In this document: positions 31,979-40,765 of the stretch, piece after piece
How positions within the stretch are numbered: position 1 is the first letter of the stretch
Layout of the letters: each line of letters begins with the position of its first letter
NCBI RefSeq assembly: GCF_030269605.1
Contig: NZ_BSTQ01000004.1
Location: 372,001 to 436,000, forward strand
Direction of reading: 5' to 3'
Source: Lentzea sp. NBRC 105346
GTDB lineage: Bacteria > Actinomycetota > Actinomycetes > Mycobacteriales > Pseudonocardiaceae
Length of the DNA: 64,000 bases
Translations under genes and position numbers: made by a program
Notes under the pieces: generated by a model
The model's database searches: none
Told to the model about the DNA's origin: nothing
The model's input: the letters and a program-made list of their open reading frames with translations, nothing else

Positions 31979-32410
31979 GTGGGGATCACCGAGATTGCCG
32001 GACTGATCCTGCTGGGCGTCGCACTCGTCATCGGGTACTTCGCCTGGCGCCGCATCCGGCTGCTCCGTGAGGGCGGCGTCCACGTGGCGCTGCGCCAGCG
32101 GTTCGACGACAAGGGCAGGGGCTGGCACCTCGGTGTCGGCCACTACCGCGGCGACGAGTTCGCCTGGTTCCGCGTGCTCAGCCTCGGCTCGGGCCCGGAC
32201 CGGATGATCTCGAGAGATGGCTTGGAGATCGACACCCGGCGTGAGCCCACCGGACCGGAGGCGTACGCCATGCCCGCGGGGGCGACCGTGCTTCGCTGCC
32301 GCAGCACAGTGGGTGAGGTCGAGATCGCGATGGGCCCGGACGCGCTCACAGGATTCCTGTCCTGGTTGGAGTCAGCGCCTCCGGGCCGTTCCATTCCCTG
32401 GGCTTCCTGA
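31979..32410 (+). CDS. DUF2550 membrane-anchored protein
   Basis: A 143-residue protein with one N-terminal transmembrane helix (AGLILLGVALVIGYFAWR) and a conserved basic cytoplasmic domain (LRQRFDDKGRGWHLGVGHY, DEFAWFRVLSL, MISRDGLEIDTRREP). It corresponds to Rv1312, which follows atpC in mycobacteria. Function unknown. The GTG at 31979 is the start that places the helix at the N-terminus. Its stop codon abuts the stop of the convergent adenosyltransferase gene. Confidence 0.87.
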   Translation: MGITEIAGLILLGVALVIGYFAWRRIRLLREGGVHVALRQRFDDKGRGWHLGVGHYRGDEFAWFRVLSLGSGPDRMISRDGLEIDTRREPTGPEAYAMPAGATVLRCRSTVGEVEIAMGPDALTGFLSWLESAPPGRSIPWAS

Positions 32411-32983
32411 CTAGGCGTGTGCCCCCGGCTGCCACAGCACGTCGCCGTCGGGGTTCGCGATCCGGGCCAGGATGAACAGCAGGTCTGACAACCGGTTGAG
32501 GTACTTGGCCGTCAGTACGTTCGTGTGTTCCGGATCGGCATCCAGCAGTGCCCACGTGCGACGCTCGGCGCGTCGCGCGATGGTGCGCGCCTGGTGCAGC
32601 AGGGCCGCGCCGGGCGTGCCGCCGTTGAGGATGAACGACTCGAGCTTGCCGAGCCGCTCGTTGAACTGGTCGCACCAGCCCTCGAGCCGGTCGACGTACG
32701 CCTGGGTGACCCGCAACGGCGGGTACTTCGGGTCCGGGACGATCGGCGTGCAGAGGTCCGCGCCGACGTCGAAGAGGTCGTTCTGGACCTTCCGCACGAC
32801 CTCGTGCACGTCCTCGGCGAGATTGCCGAGCGCGAGCGCCACGCCCAGGGACGCATTGGTCTCGTCGACGTCCGCGTATGCCTCGATGCGCGGGTCCGTC
32901 TTGGACACTCGCGAAAAGTCGCCGAGGCCGGTCGTCCCGTCGTCGCCGACGCGTGTGTAGATCTTGGTCAGATGCACCGCCAC
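32411..32983 (-). CDS. Cob(I)alamin adenosyltransferase, PduO type
   Basis: Transfers the adenosyl group of ATP to cob(I)alamin, making coenzyme B12 for mutases such as MeaA encoded 2.8 kb away. A 190-residue protein: MAVHLTKIYTRVGDDGTTGLG (ATP-binding N-terminus), NASLGVALA, the FILNGGTPGAALLHQART segment and CDQFN. The GTG at 32983 is chosen because a TAGGGT -10 box at 32990-32995 places the transcript start about there and the family begins with MAVHLTK. Equivalent to Rv1314c. Confidence 0.93.
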   Translation of the reverse strand: MAVHLTKIYTRVGDDGTTGLGDFSRVSKTDPRIEAYADVDETNASLGVALALGNLAEDVHEVVRKVQNDLFDVGADLCTPIVPDPKYPPLRVTQAYVDRLEGWCDQFNERLGKLESFILNGGTPGAALLHQARTIARRAERRTWALLDADPEHTNVLTAKYLNRLSDLLFILARIANPDGDVLWQPGAHA

Positions 32984-32989
32984 AACCAC

Positions 32990-32995
32990 ACCCTA
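32990..32995 (-). promoter_or_regulatory. -10 box of the leaderless adenosyltransferase transcript
   Basis: TAGGGT on the minus strand ends 6 nt before the GTG at 32983. The spacing is the same as for other leaderless genes in this window. Confidence 0.4.
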
Positions 32996-33045
32996 AGCCG
33001 GATCCGTAGGATTGCCGCGCAGGGGCAACAGCTAGGAGTTCTTTG

Positions 33046-34314
33046 GTGAGCGAGCACTTCCGGGTACACGGCGGCGCGCGGCTGGTCGGCGAGGTCGACG
33101 TCGTCGGCGCCAAGAACAGCGTGCTGAAGCTGATGGCCGCGGCCCTGCTGGCCGAGGGCACCACGACCATCACGAACTGCCCGGAGATCCTGGACGTCCC
33201 GCTGATGGCGGACGTGCTGCGCAGCCTCGGCTGTCATGTGGACATCGAAGGCGACGTGGCGAGGATCACCACCCCGGCCGAGCTCAACCACATGGCGAAC
33301 TCCGAGGCCATGGGCAAGCTCCGTGCGTCGGTCTGCGTGCTCGGCCCGCTGGTGGGCCGGTGCAAACGGGCTGTTGTAGCGCTGCCCGGCGGTGACGCGA
33401 TCGGCTCACGCCCGCTGGACATGCACCAGAACGGCCTGCGCAAGCTCGGTGCCACCTCCGAGATCGAGCACGGATGCGTCGTCGCCGAGGCCGAGGGGCT
33501 GCACGGGGCGCAGATCTGGCTCGACTTCCCGAGCGTCGGTGCCACCGAGAACATCCTGATGGCCGCCGTGCTGGCCAAGGGCACCACGATCATCGACAAC
33601 GCCGCGCGCGAGCCGGAGATCGTCGACATCTGCGTGATGCTGCAGCAGATGGGCGCGCAGATCGAAGGCGCGGGCACGTCCACGCTGACCGTGCACGGCG
33701 TCGACGCGCTGCACCCGACCGAGCACCGCGTCATCGGCGACCGCATCGTCGGCGCCACGTGGGGCTTCGCCGCCGCGATCACCCAGGGCGACATCCGAGT
33801 GCGCGGCGTCAACCCGCACCACGTCGACCTCGTGCTGGAGAAGCTCCGCATGGCGGGCGCCGAGGTCACCCTGTTCGAGGGCGGGGACGACGAGGGCTTC
33901 CGGGTCGTCATGAACGGCCGGCCGAAGGCCGTCGACTTCGTGACGCTGCCCTACCCCGGTTTCGCGACCGACAACCAGCCGTTCGCCATCACGCTGTCCG
34001 CGGTGTCCGAGGGCACGTCGATGATCACCGAGAACCTCTTCGAGTCGAGGTTCCGGTTCATCGAGGAGATGATCCGGCTGGGTGCCGACGCGCGCACGGA
34101 CGGCCACCACGCGGTCGTGCGCGGCGTCGAGAAGCTGTCGTCCGCGCCCGTGTGGGCGTCCGACATTCGCGCCGGCGCCGGTCTCGTGCTCGCGGGCCTC
34201 GTCGCCGACGGTGAAACCGAGGTCTACGAGATCTTCCACATCGAGCGCGGCTACCCAGGCTTCGTCGAGAACCTGCGCAAGCTGGGCGCGAACGTCGAGC
34301 GGGTCAGTTCCTAA
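33046..34314 (+). CDS. murA: UDP-N-acetylglucosamine 1-carboxyvinyltransferase with Asp117 in place of the active-site Cys
   Basis: First committed step of peptidoglycan synthesis: transfers enolpyruvyl from PEP to UDP-GlcNAc. A 422-residue protein of the EPSP-synthase fold. The N-terminal [18 protein letters not shown] and [15 protein letters not shown] segments are clear. The loop reads [12 protein letters not shown]: Asp is residue 117 where E. coli has Cys115. The same change in mycobacterial MurA makes it fosfomycin-insensitive, and this is expected here. GTG start at 33046 with TAGGAG 7 nt upstream. The last 11 bp overlap the convergent oxidoreductase gene. Confidence 0.97.
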   Translation: MSEHFRVHGGARLVGEVDVVGAKNSVLKLMAAALLAEGTTTITNCPEILDVPLMADVLRSLGCHVDIEGDVARITTPAELNHMANSEAMGKLRASVCVLGPLVGRCKRAVVALPGGDAIGSRPLDMHQNGLRKLGATSEIEHGCVVAEAEGLHGAQIWLDFPSVGATENILMAAVLAKGTTIIDNAAREPEIVDICVMLQQMGAQIEGAGTSTLTVHGVDALHPTEHRVIGDRIVGATWGFAAAITQGDIRVRGVNPHHVDLVLEKLRMAGAEVTLFEGGDDEGFRVVMNGRPKAVDFVTLPYPGFATDNQPFAITLSAVSEGTSMITENLFESRFRFIEEMIRLGADARTDGHHAVVRGVEKLSSAPVWASDIRAGAGLVLAGLVADGETEVYEIFHIERGYPGFVENLRKLGANVERVSS

Positions 34315-35347
34315 CCGTCACCGGTACTCGCTGGGCCATGTTGTTCGACATGCCCTGCGAGTTCCACGGCTGGTCGACCGGCTGCTGGTGGCCGTCGGCG
34401 TCCGTCGCCCGAACGGACAGGACGTAGTCACCCGGCCGAGCATCCCAGCCGTACTCCCAGCGCTGCCACGCGTACCGCTCCGGCGGCGGGGCGACCTTGG
34501 CGTCGTGCCAGGTCAGGTCGTCCGTCGTCACCTCGACCCGGATGATCGGCGCGCGCCCTGACCAGGTTCGGCCGGTCAGGGTCGTATGGCCGGCTTCGAC
34601 GATTCGATGCCGGCTCATGAAGTCCGGGAAGCCGGGCGGGATCATCAACGCGCGTGGCTGGATCCGGGTGACCGGTTGGTCATCGATCCGGTAGGCCACC
34701 GCCTGCTGGAAGCCCCGGAAGGGCTCGGTCGAGAACTCGATGCGGCGCAACCACTTCACGTGCGTCATGCCGTACCAGCCGGGCACGATCAGCCGCACCG
34801 GTGCACCGTGCTGCGGCAGCAACGGCTGACCGTTCATCTCGTACGCCAGCAGCACTTCGCCGCGTTGCGCCTCGGCGACGGACAGTGCCCGCTGGTAGTC
34901 CTGCTCGACGCCGCGGTCCAGACCGTGGTCGGCGCCGGTGAACACGACGTCGACGGCGTCGTCGGGCACTGGATCGAGCAGCGGCGCCAGCGGCGTGCCG
35001 GTCCAGGTGGCGCACCCGACGGCCTCGTCCAGCCACGGCTGGCTGATCGGTCGTGGGGTGAGGCGCGCCCGGCCGTTACCCGCGCACTCGAGCGTGACGG
35101 TCCGGCTGACACGGGGCAGCGCCCGTAGTTCGTCGAGGTCGACGACGCGATCCGGCAACTCCAGCCGCCACGTCGACGGGTCGGCGAACGGGATGTCGTA
35201 GTGGATCAACAGGTAGTGCAGCCCGGCGGGGGTGACGTCGTATCGCAACGCTTCCAGCGGCATGCCGTGGTTGCGGGTGGCGAGTCGCAACTCGTCGACC
35301 GTGATGCCCTCACCTAGGTCCGCGATGCGTGCGGTCATGTCTGTCAC
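34304..35347 (-). CDS. Molybdopterin-dependent oxidoreductase, sulfite oxidase family
   Basis: A 347-residue protein: molybdopterin-binding domain with the molybdenum-ligating cysteine in [14 protein letters not shown] (~residue 89), [18 protein letters not shown], and [20 protein letters not shown], then a C-terminal dimerisation beta-sandwich ([20 protein letters not shown]). No Tat signal and no haem domain are present, so it is probably cytoplasmic; the substrate is unknown. The GTG at 35347 overlaps the preceding stop (GTGA); an ATG at 35338 is the alternative. Confidence 0.88.
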   Translation of the reverse strand: MTDMTARIADLGEGITVDELRLATRNHGMPLEALRYDVTPAGLHYLLIHYDIPFADPSTWRLELPDRVVDLDELRALPRVSRTVTLECAGNGRARLTPRPISQPWLDEAVGCATWTGTPLAPLLDPVPDDAVDVVFTGADHGLDRGVEQDYQRALSVAEAQRGEVLLAYEMNGQPLLPQHGAPVRLIVPGWYGMTHVKWLRRIEFSTEPFRGFQQAVAYRIDDQPVTRIQPRALMIPPGFPDFMSRHRIVEAGHTTLTGRTWSGRAPIIRVEVTTDDLTWHDAKVAPPPERYAWQRWEYGWDARPGDYVLSVRATDADGHQQPVDQPWNSQGMSNNMAQRVPVTVRN

Positions 35348-35631
35348 TCGCGCAGAACCAGCCTGGCGTTAGCAACGTCGGCTGGAAAAACCATGATGCG
35401 ATAGGGCGTGTGCCGCGATCGGGTCGCGCGCACGCCGTTGTCCTTGAGCCTGCGGACCAGCACGTTCGCCGCTTCCTCGGTCGGCACGACGGCGACCTCG
35501 CTGAGCAACCCGAAATCGGTGCCGTCGAGGTCCGGGACGGGTCTGCGGTCGTCGCCGAACACGTACTTCAGCAGCAGGACGAGCGCTCCGATGACCACGC
35601 TCAGGATCAAGACCTGGTAGATCCCCGTCAC
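35344..35631 (-). CDS. Small membrane-anchored protein, DUF2007-like
   Basis: A 95-residue protein with one N-terminal transmembrane segment (YQVLILSVVIGALVLLLKYVF) and a ferredoxin-like tail (SEVAVVPTEEAANVLVRRL through RIMVFPADVANARLVL) resembling DUF2007 proteins. Role unknown. It overlaps the sulfite-oxidase-like gene by four bases, so the pair is an operon. GTG start; AAGGG lies unusually close to it. Confidence 0.75.
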   Translation of the reverse strand: MTGIYQVLILSVVIGALVLLLKYVFGDDRRPVPDLDGTDFGLLSEVAVVPTEEAANVLVRRLKDNGVRATRSRHTPYRIMVFPADVANARLVLRE

Positions 35632-35688
35632 CCTTCCATGATGCTCCGAGTGTTCGATTCAGTGAGCAATCGCACGCGCCGCGTTGGT

Positions 35689-35700
35689 TACCGGCCAGTA
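35689..35700. promoter_or_regulatory. TACC-N4-AGTA near-palindrome upstream of meaA
   Basis: TACCGGCCAGTA, 57 nt before the meaA GTG. It fits TACY-N4-RGTA as seen before the acyl-CoA dehydrogenase, aldehyde dehydrogenase and 3-hydroxyacyl-CoA dehydrogenase genes, but is the least symmetric copy. Confidence 0.4.
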
Positions 35701-35757
35701 CCCTTCTAGGAATCGAACGCAGCTTGCAACAACGTTGCTGCTTTTTGGGAGGTTGTC

Positions 35758-37752
35758 GTGCCCTACCCGGCCGACCGAGAGCGCGACCGCCCCTGGGTGA
35801 TGCGCACGTACGCGGGTCACTCCTCGGCGGCGGCGTCCAACGCGCTGTACCGGCGGAACCTCGCCAAGGGGCAGACGGGTCTGTCCGTGGCGTTCGACCT
35901 GCCGACGCAGACCGGTTACGACCCCGACCACGAGCTCGCCAAGGGCGAGGTCGGCAAGGTCGGCGTGCCGATCAGCCACATCGGCGACATGCGCCAGCTG
36001 TTCGACCAGATCCCGCTCGCGGACGCGAACACCTCGATGACGATCAACGCGACGGCCATGTGGCTGCTCGCGCTGTATGTCTCGGTGGCCGAGGAGCAGG
36101 GCGCGTCGGTGTCGGCGCTGTCCGGGACGACCCAGAACGACATCATCAAGGAGTACCTGTCCCGCGGCACGTACGTGTTCCCGCCGGGACCGTCGCTGCG
36201 GCTGATCACCGACATGGTCGCGTGGACCGTGTCGAACGTGCCGAAGTGGAACCCGATCAACATCTGCAGCTACCACCTGCAGGAGGTCGGCGCGACGCCG
36301 GCGCAGGAGGTCGCCTACGCGATGTGCACCGCGATCGCGGTGCTCGACTCGGTGCGTGACTCCGGCCAGGTGCCGCAGGAGAAGTTCGGCGACGTCGTTG
36401 CCCGCATCTCCTTCTTCGTGAACGCCGGCGTGCGGTTCATCGAGGAGATGTGCAAGATGCGCGCCTTCACGCGGCTCTGGGACGAGATCACCCTGGAGCG
36501 CTACGGCGTGCAGGACCCCAAGCACCGCCGGTTCCGCTACGGCGTGCAGGTGAACTCGCTCGGCCTGACCGAGGCGCAGCCCGAGAACAACGTCCAGCGC
36601 ATCGTGCTCGAGATGCTCGCCGTGTCGTTGTCGCGCGACGCCCGCGCCCGCGCGATCCAGCTCCCCGCGTGGAACGAGGCGCTCGGCCTGCCTCGGCCCT
36701 GGGACCAGCAGTGGGCGCTGCGCATGCAGCAGGTGCTCGCCTACGAGACGGACCTGTTGGAATACGAGGACATCTTCGCCGGTTCACACGTGATTGAGTC
36801 CAAAGTGGATGAGATCGTTCGTGGTGCCCGCGAGGAGATCGACCGAGTGCAGGCGATGGGCGGCGCGGTCGCTGCCGTCGAGTCCGGCTACATGAAGTCG
36901 CAGCTGGTCTCCTCGTTGGCCGAACGCCGCCGCCGGATCGAGGCGGGCGAGGAGATCATCGTCGGCGTCAACAAGTTCGAGACGACCGAACCTTCTCCGC
37001 TGCAGGCCGAGGGTGCGTCCGCCATCGAGACGATCGATCCGATCGTCGAGCTGCACGCCGTCGAGGCCCTGGCCGAATGGCGTTCTTCCCGTTCCTCGGC
37101 AGCGGTTTCGTCTGCTTTGGACGCACTGCGCGCCGCGGCGAAGACCGACGAGAACCTGATGAACGTGACGCTGGAGTGCGCCCGCGCGGGTGTGACGACC
37201 GGCGAGTGGGCCGCGGCGCTGCGTGAAACGTTCGGCGAATACCGTGCTCCCACCGGTGTTTCCGCCGCGTCCGCCTCGGGCGAGGCGGGTTCGGAGATCG
37301 CCCGCGTGCGCGACCGCGTGCGGTCCACGGGCGAGGAGGTCGGCGAGCGCCTGCGGATGCTGGTCGGCAAGCCGGGCCTCGACGGCCACTCCAACGGTGC
37401 CGAACAGGTCGCCGTCCGCGCCCGCGACGTCGGTTTCGAGGTTGTGTACCAAGGGATCCGGCTCACGCCCGCGCAGATCGTCGCGGCCGCCGTGCAGGAG
37501 GACGTGCACGTCGTCGGCCTGTCGATCCTCTCCGGTTCGCACCTCGAGGTCGTGCCGGCGGTGGTCGAGGGCCTGCGCGAGGCGGGGGCGGGCGACATCC
37601 CGGTCATCGTCGGGGGGATCATCCCGCCCGACGACGCCGAGAAGCTCATTTCCCGTGGTGTGGCAAGGGTTTTCACGCCGAAGGACTACGAGCTGACGCA
37701 GATCATGGACGAGATCGTCACCGTGATCCGGCAGCAGCACAAGCTCAGCTGA
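35758..37752 (+). CDS. meaA: Ethylmalonyl-CoA mutase / MeaA-type B12-dependent mutase
   Basis: Coenzyme-B12-dependent carbon-skeleton mutase; by family this is the ethylmalonyl-CoA to methylsuccinyl-CoA step of the ethylmalonyl-CoA pathway. A 664-residue single-chain protein: catalytic TIM barrel (SVAFDLPTQTGYDPDH, TSMTINATAMWLLALY, WNPINICSYHLQEVGATP) and a C-terminal cobalamin-binding domain with the DxHxxG histidine (GLDGHSNGAEQVAVRARD, ~residue 543) and GLSILSGSHLEV. GTG start with GGGAGG upstream. The 3' end of crotonyl-CoA carboxylase/reductase at the right edge supports this assignment over methylmalonyl-CoA mutase. Confidence 0.92.
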   Translation: MPYPADRERDRPWVMRTYAGHSSAAASNALYRRNLAKGQTGLSVAFDLPTQTGYDPDHELAKGEVGKVGVPISHIGDMRQLFDQIPLADANTSMTINATAMWLLALYVSVAEEQGASVSALSGTTQNDIIKEYLSRGTYVFPPGPSLRLITDMVAWTVSNVPKWNPINICSYHLQEVGATPAQEVAYAMCTAIAVLDSVRDSGQVPQEKFGDVVARISFFVNAGVRFIEEMCKMRAFTRLWDEITLERYGVQDPKHRRFRYGVQVNSLGLTEAQPENNVQRIVLEMLAVSLSRDARARAIQLPAWNEALGLPRPWDQQWALRMQQVLAYETDLLEYEDIFAGSHVIESKVDEIVRGAREEIDRVQAMGGAVAAVESGYMKSQLVSSLAERRRRIEAGEEIIVGVNKFETTEPSPLQAEGASAIETIDPIVELHAVEALAEWRSSRSSAAVSSALDALRAAAKTDENLMNVTLECARAGVTTGEWAAALRETFGEYRAPTGVSAASASGEAGSEIARVRDRVRSTGEEVGERLRMLVGKPGLDGHSNGAEQVAVRARDVGFEVVYQGIRLTPAQIVAAAVQEDVHVVGLSILSGSHLEVVPAVVEGLREAGAGDIPVIVGGIIPPDDAEKLISRGVARVFTPKDYELTQIMDEIVTVIRQQHKLS

Positions 37753-37777
37753 CGCTCCCGGCAGGTTCAGCTCGGTA

Positions 37778-37831
37778 CGAGCGAACGTGACGTTCGTGGA
37801 CGTCTATGTCCCCGCATGTCACGTTCGCTCG
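37778..37831. repeat. Inverted repeat with 14-bp perfect arms downstream of meaA
   Basis: CGAGCGAACGTGAC at 37778-37791 and its exact complement at 37818-37831, with 26 nt between. A third, partial copy of the half-site (GAGCGAAC) follows at about 37837. It lies 25 nt past the meaA stop and may be a terminator; the repeated half-site would also suit protein binding. Confidence 0.55.
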
Positions 37832-37906
37832 GTCGGGAGCGAACCTGGCGGCCGAGAACGTCACGGCGATCCGCACGCAGCTCGAGGCCGCCTGAACGCT
37901 CCCGCA

Positions 37907-37928
37907 GGGGTCCCCTCCGGGGGACCCC
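37907..37928. terminator. 9-bp GC hairpin
   Basis: GGGGTCCCC, loop TCCG, GGGGACCCC, followed by GTGGGGTGGGGGG. A plausible terminator in the meaA-downstream spacer. Confidence 0.55.
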
Positions 37929-37996
37929 GTGGGGTGGGGGGAGGCTGAGCTCCCCACTCCAATCGTCCCACGAGGGTCCGACGATTCTGCGCTCGT

Positions 37997-38025
37997 CAGC
38001 GCGTGAACGGGCCGTTCACGCGCTG
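37997..38025. terminator. 29-nt perfect palindrome at the 3' end of the minus-strand membrane-protein gene
   Basis: CAGCGCGTGAACGG-G-CCGTTCACGCGCTG: 14-bp arms around one base. It spans the stop codon of the gene ending at 38016, so it probably terminates that transcript. Confidence 0.6.
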
Positions 38026-38429
38026 AATTGCCGGTGCGCTGACGGCAGCCACATCAGCACCACCGAGGCGATCGGCAGCGCACCGGCCACGAGCACAGCC
38101 CGGAGGAACTCGACCGGAATCCGCTCGGACACCAGCAGGATCGCCATCGCGACGACCACGGCGGCCGCGGCCGAGCTCAGCATCAGCCGAGCCCAGTTGC
38201 GGCCGCGGCACGCCCGGAACGTGACGATCAGGTAGCACGTCAGCGCGACGCCGACGAACCCGCCGACGACGAAGTCCCCGACCTCCAGGCCGAGTGCGAC
38301 TCGCTCGCGGAACGCCGCGAACAACTGCAACACCGCGAGGACGACGGCGGCGACAGCGAGCCAGAAGGCGATGCGGAGAGGCACCGGGTCACGATCAGGC
38401 CCAGGACACCCAGCGGCAAATCCGTTCAC
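38016..38429 (-). CDS. Hypothetical four-helix membrane protein
   Basis: A 137-residue protein with four predicted transmembrane segments (IAFWLAVAAVVLAVLQLFAA, FVVGGFVGVALTCYLIVTF, LMLSSAAAAVVVAMAILLV and AVLVAGALPIASVVLMWL). Charged loops (RACRGRNWAR) follow the positive-inside rule. No family recognised. Its ATG overlaps the stop of the isochorismatase-family gene (ATGA), so the two are translated together. Confidence 0.75.
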   Translation of the reverse strand: MNGFAAGCPGPDRDPVPLRIAFWLAVAAVVLAVLQLFAAFRERVALGLEVGDFVVGGFVGVALTCYLIVTFRACRGRNWARLMLSSAAAAVVVAMAILLVSERIPVEFLRAVLVAGALPIASVVLMWLPSAHRQFSA

Positions 38430-38959
38430 CCAATGGTGGCCAGGACCTCCTCCGTCGTGGTCACCTCGGCGAACCCCAGTCCCACGAGGTTAGTCGCGGT
38501 GGCGGCCGCCAGCTGGTCCGCGGTCAGCTCACCCATGTCGAACGTGAACGTCGCGTCCAGCGCCACGCGCACCCGGTAGCCGAGGTTTCCGCCGACGCGC
38601 GCGGTGGTCTCGACGCAGCCGTTGGTCTGGATGCCGGCCAGCACGAACGACTCGATCCCGTGCCGCGTCAGCCATCCGTGCAAATCGACCTCGCCGTGGA
38701 ACGCCGAGTGCACGCTCTTGGTCACCAGCAGGTCCGGGCGCACGGACGCCACCTCGGGCTTGAACAGGTTGCCGGGCGACGAGGGCGCGAGGGGCGAGTC
38801 CGGCTCGGTCGAGTCGTGACGCACCAGGACGATCGGGCCCTGCCACGCCCGCACCAGCGCGGCGATGTTGGCCTCGGCGTCGGGGTTGTTGCGCTTGCCG
38901 AAGTGGTCGGCGTCGTCGAAGCCCTGCTGCACGTCGATGAGGATCAATGCCGTTGTCAT
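38426..38959 (-). CDS. Isochorismatase-family cysteine hydrolase
   Basis: A 177-residue protein. The catalytic triad positions are visible: Asp in LILIDVQQGF, Lys in LLVTKSVHSAF, and Cys in AGIQTNGCVETTARVG. Such enzymes hydrolyse amides or vinyl ethers (nicotinamidase-, isochorismatase- or biuret-hydrolase-like); the substrate cannot be told from sequence. The ATG at 38959 (MTTALILID) is preferred to an upstream in-frame start at 38977. Divergent from a GlxA-type regulator, a frequent neighbour that often controls such hydrolases. Confidence 0.88.
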   Translation of the reverse strand: MTTALILIDVQQGFDDADHFGKRNNPDAEANIAALVRAWQGPIVLVRHDSTEPDSPLAPSSPGNLFKPEVASVRPDLLVTKSVHSAFHGEVDLHGWLTRHGIESFVLAGIQTNGCVETTARVGGNLGYRVRVALDATFTFDMGELTADQLAAATATNLVGLGFAEVTTTEEVLATIG

Positions 38960-39030
38960 GGCTCCAAGACTCGCCAAGACGAACGGTCCGAGCGAGTGGC
39001 AGGAGCTGCGCGATGCGGTACTTTCCTGCC

Positions 39031-39984
39031 ATGCGCGTCGTGGGTGTGCTGGTGCTGCCGGGCAGCCGGATGTTCGACATCTCGGTCGCCACCGAGGTGT
39101 GGGGCATCGATCGGAGCGACTCCGGGGTGCCCGAGTTCGAAGTCAGGCTCTGTTCACCGGGAAAGACCGCGCAACCGCTGTCGCCGGTCGGGCGGATGCC
39201 CGCCACGCACGGGCTGGCCGGGCTGAAGGGGTGCGACGTCGTCATCGTGCCCGGCAACGGCACGCCGCTCGCGCCCGCGACGCCGGCGGTCGTGCGTGCG
39301 CTGCGCAGCTCGGAGGCGACGATCGCCGGACTGTGCTCCGGCTCGTTCCTGCTGGCCGCGGCGGGCCTGCTCGACGGTCGTGAGGCCACCACCCATTGGC
39401 GGCTCATCGACGACCTGCGGCAGGCCGCGCCCAAGGCGAAGGTGCGGCGGGATGTGTTGTTCACCCACGACAACGGCGTGCTCACGTCGGCCGGCGTGCT
39501 GGGCGGCGCGGACCTGTGCCTGCACCTGGTACGCCAGGCGCACGGCGCGACGGTTGCCGCCGCCATCGCGCGGCGGATGGTCATGCAGCCCGCCCGTGCG
39601 GGCGACCAGCGGCAGTTCGTCGAACCCGCGATGCCAACGCGCCCAACACGTTCGGGCATCGCGTCCACTGTGGACTGGGCGGTGAGCAGGCTGGCCGACC
39701 CGATCGGCGTCGGCGACCTGGCCGAGCACTCCGGGCTGAGCGAGCGGACGTTCCACCGCTCGTTCGCCGCCGCCACCGGCAGCACGCCGGGGCGATGGTT
39801 GCAGCGGCAGCGCGTGCTGCTCGCGCAACGTCTCCTCGAGACGACCGACCTGTCGGTCGAGCGGGTCGCGGAACGGTCGGGCCTCGGCACGTCCGCGAAC
39901 CTGCGCCGCCGGCTGCGCGCCGAGGTCGGGGTGTCGCCCGACAGCTACCGGCGCACTTTCCGCGTACCGTCGCAGCATGGTTGA
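39031..39984 (+). CDS. GlxA-family transcriptional regulator (DJ-1/PfpI domain plus AraC helix-turn-helix)
   Basis: A 317-residue protein: an N-terminal class-I glutamine-amidotransferase-like domain (VVGVLVLPGSRMFDISVATE, nucleophile-elbow cysteine in IAGLCSGSFLLAAAG) and a C-terminal AraC-type DNA-binding domain (IGVGDLAEHSGLSERTFHRS and LSVERVAERSGLGTSANLRR). ATG at 39031 has a TACTTT -10-like box 6 nt upstream (leaderless); an ATG at 39013 with AGGAG 7 nt before it is an equally credible start, adding six residues. The enoyl-CoA hydratase gene overlaps its 3' end by 8 bp. Confidence 0.9.
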   Translation: MRVVGVLVLPGSRMFDISVATEVWGIDRSDSGVPEFEVRLCSPGKTAQPLSPVGRMPATHGLAGLKGCDVVIVPGNGTPLAPATPAVVRALRSSEATIAGLCSGSFLLAAAGLLDGREATTHWRLIDDLRQAAPKAKVRRDVLFTHDNGVLTSAGVLGGADLCLHLVRQAHGATVAAAIARRMVMQPARAGDQRQFVEPAMPTRPTRSGIASTVDWAVSRLADPIGVGDLAEHSGLSERTFHRSFAAATGSTPGRWLQRQRVLLAQRLLETTDLSVERVAERSGLGTSANLRRRLRAEVGVSPDSYRRTFRVPSQHG

Positions 39985-40735
39985 CGTGCAGAGGGACGGC
40001 GACACCGTCCGCATCACCATGAACCGCCCCGCCAAGCGCAACGCGCTGTCGTTCGAGCACCTCGAGGAGCTGCTCCACGCGTTCGAGGAGGCGGCCGAGA
40101 CGGATGCGACCGGCATCGTGCTGGCCGCCGAGGGACCGGTGTTCTCGGCGGGTCACGACTTCTCCGACGTGGCGTCCCGCGACGCCGAGGGGGTGAGGGA
40201 ACTGCTGGAGCTGTGCACGTCGGTGATGCGCACGATCCAGTCCGTGCCCCAGGTCGTGATCGCCCGCGTCCACGCACTGGCCACCGCGGCGGGCTGCCAG
40301 CTCGTGTCGTCGTGCGACCTCGCGATCGCCGCGGACACGGCCGGGTTCGCGCTGCCCGGCGGCAAGGGCGGCTGGTTCTGCCACACGCCCGCCGTGCCGG
40401 TCGCGCGGTCGATCGGCCGCAAGCGCCTGATGGAGATGGTGCTGACCGGCGACGTCGTCGACGCCACGACCGCGGCCGAGTGGGGACTGATCAACTACGC
40501 GGTTCCCGCGTCCGAGCTCGACGCGGCTGTCGATGAGCTGCTGGCGCGGGCGACGCGGGGGAGCAGGTCCAGCAAGGCGCTCGGCAAGCGCACGATCTAC
40601 GCCCAGCTCGACCGGCCGGAGATCGACGGGTACGAGGTCGCGCTCAAGGTCATGACCGAGGCGTCCCAGTCGCCCGCGGCGAAGGAGGGAATGGCGGCGT
40701 TCCTGGAGAAGCGGTCGCCCGTGTGGCCGGACTAA
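39977..40735 (+). CDS. Enoyl-CoA hydratase/isomerase family protein
   Basis: A 252-residue crotonase-fold protein. The oxyanion-hole segments are clear: VFSAGHDFSDVA (~residues 55-66) and HALATAAGCQLVSSCDLAIAA (~residues 97-117). The usual first catalytic glutamate of hydratases in the second segment is replaced (AAGCQL where hydratases have GGGCEL), and the second Glu position is not evident. It may therefore be an isomerase-like or ECHDC3-like member. Overlap with the regulator gene by 8 bp suggests co-expression. Confidence 0.86.
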   Translation: MVDVQRDGDTVRITMNRPAKRNALSFEHLEELLHAFEEAAETDATGIVLAAEGPVFSAGHDFSDVASRDAEGVRELLELCTSVMRTIQSVPQVVIARVHALATAAGCQLVSSCDLAIAADTAGFALPGGKGGWFCHTPAVPVARSIGRKRLMEMVLTGDVVDATTAAEWGLINYAVPASELDAAVDELLARATRGSRSSKALGKRTIYAQLDRPEIDGYEVALKVMTEASQSPAAKEGMAAFLEKRSPVWPD

Positions 40736-40765
40736 ATCCGGTGCGGACGGCCGGAGCGTTGGTGT

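Noticed and set aside
37806..37895. Short plus-strand frame of 29 codons starting MSPHVTFARSG and ending IRTQLEAA
   Set aside because: The end looks protein-like and could be a gene remnant, but it has no ribosome-binding site, sits inside the inverted repeat after meaA, and is too short to assign.
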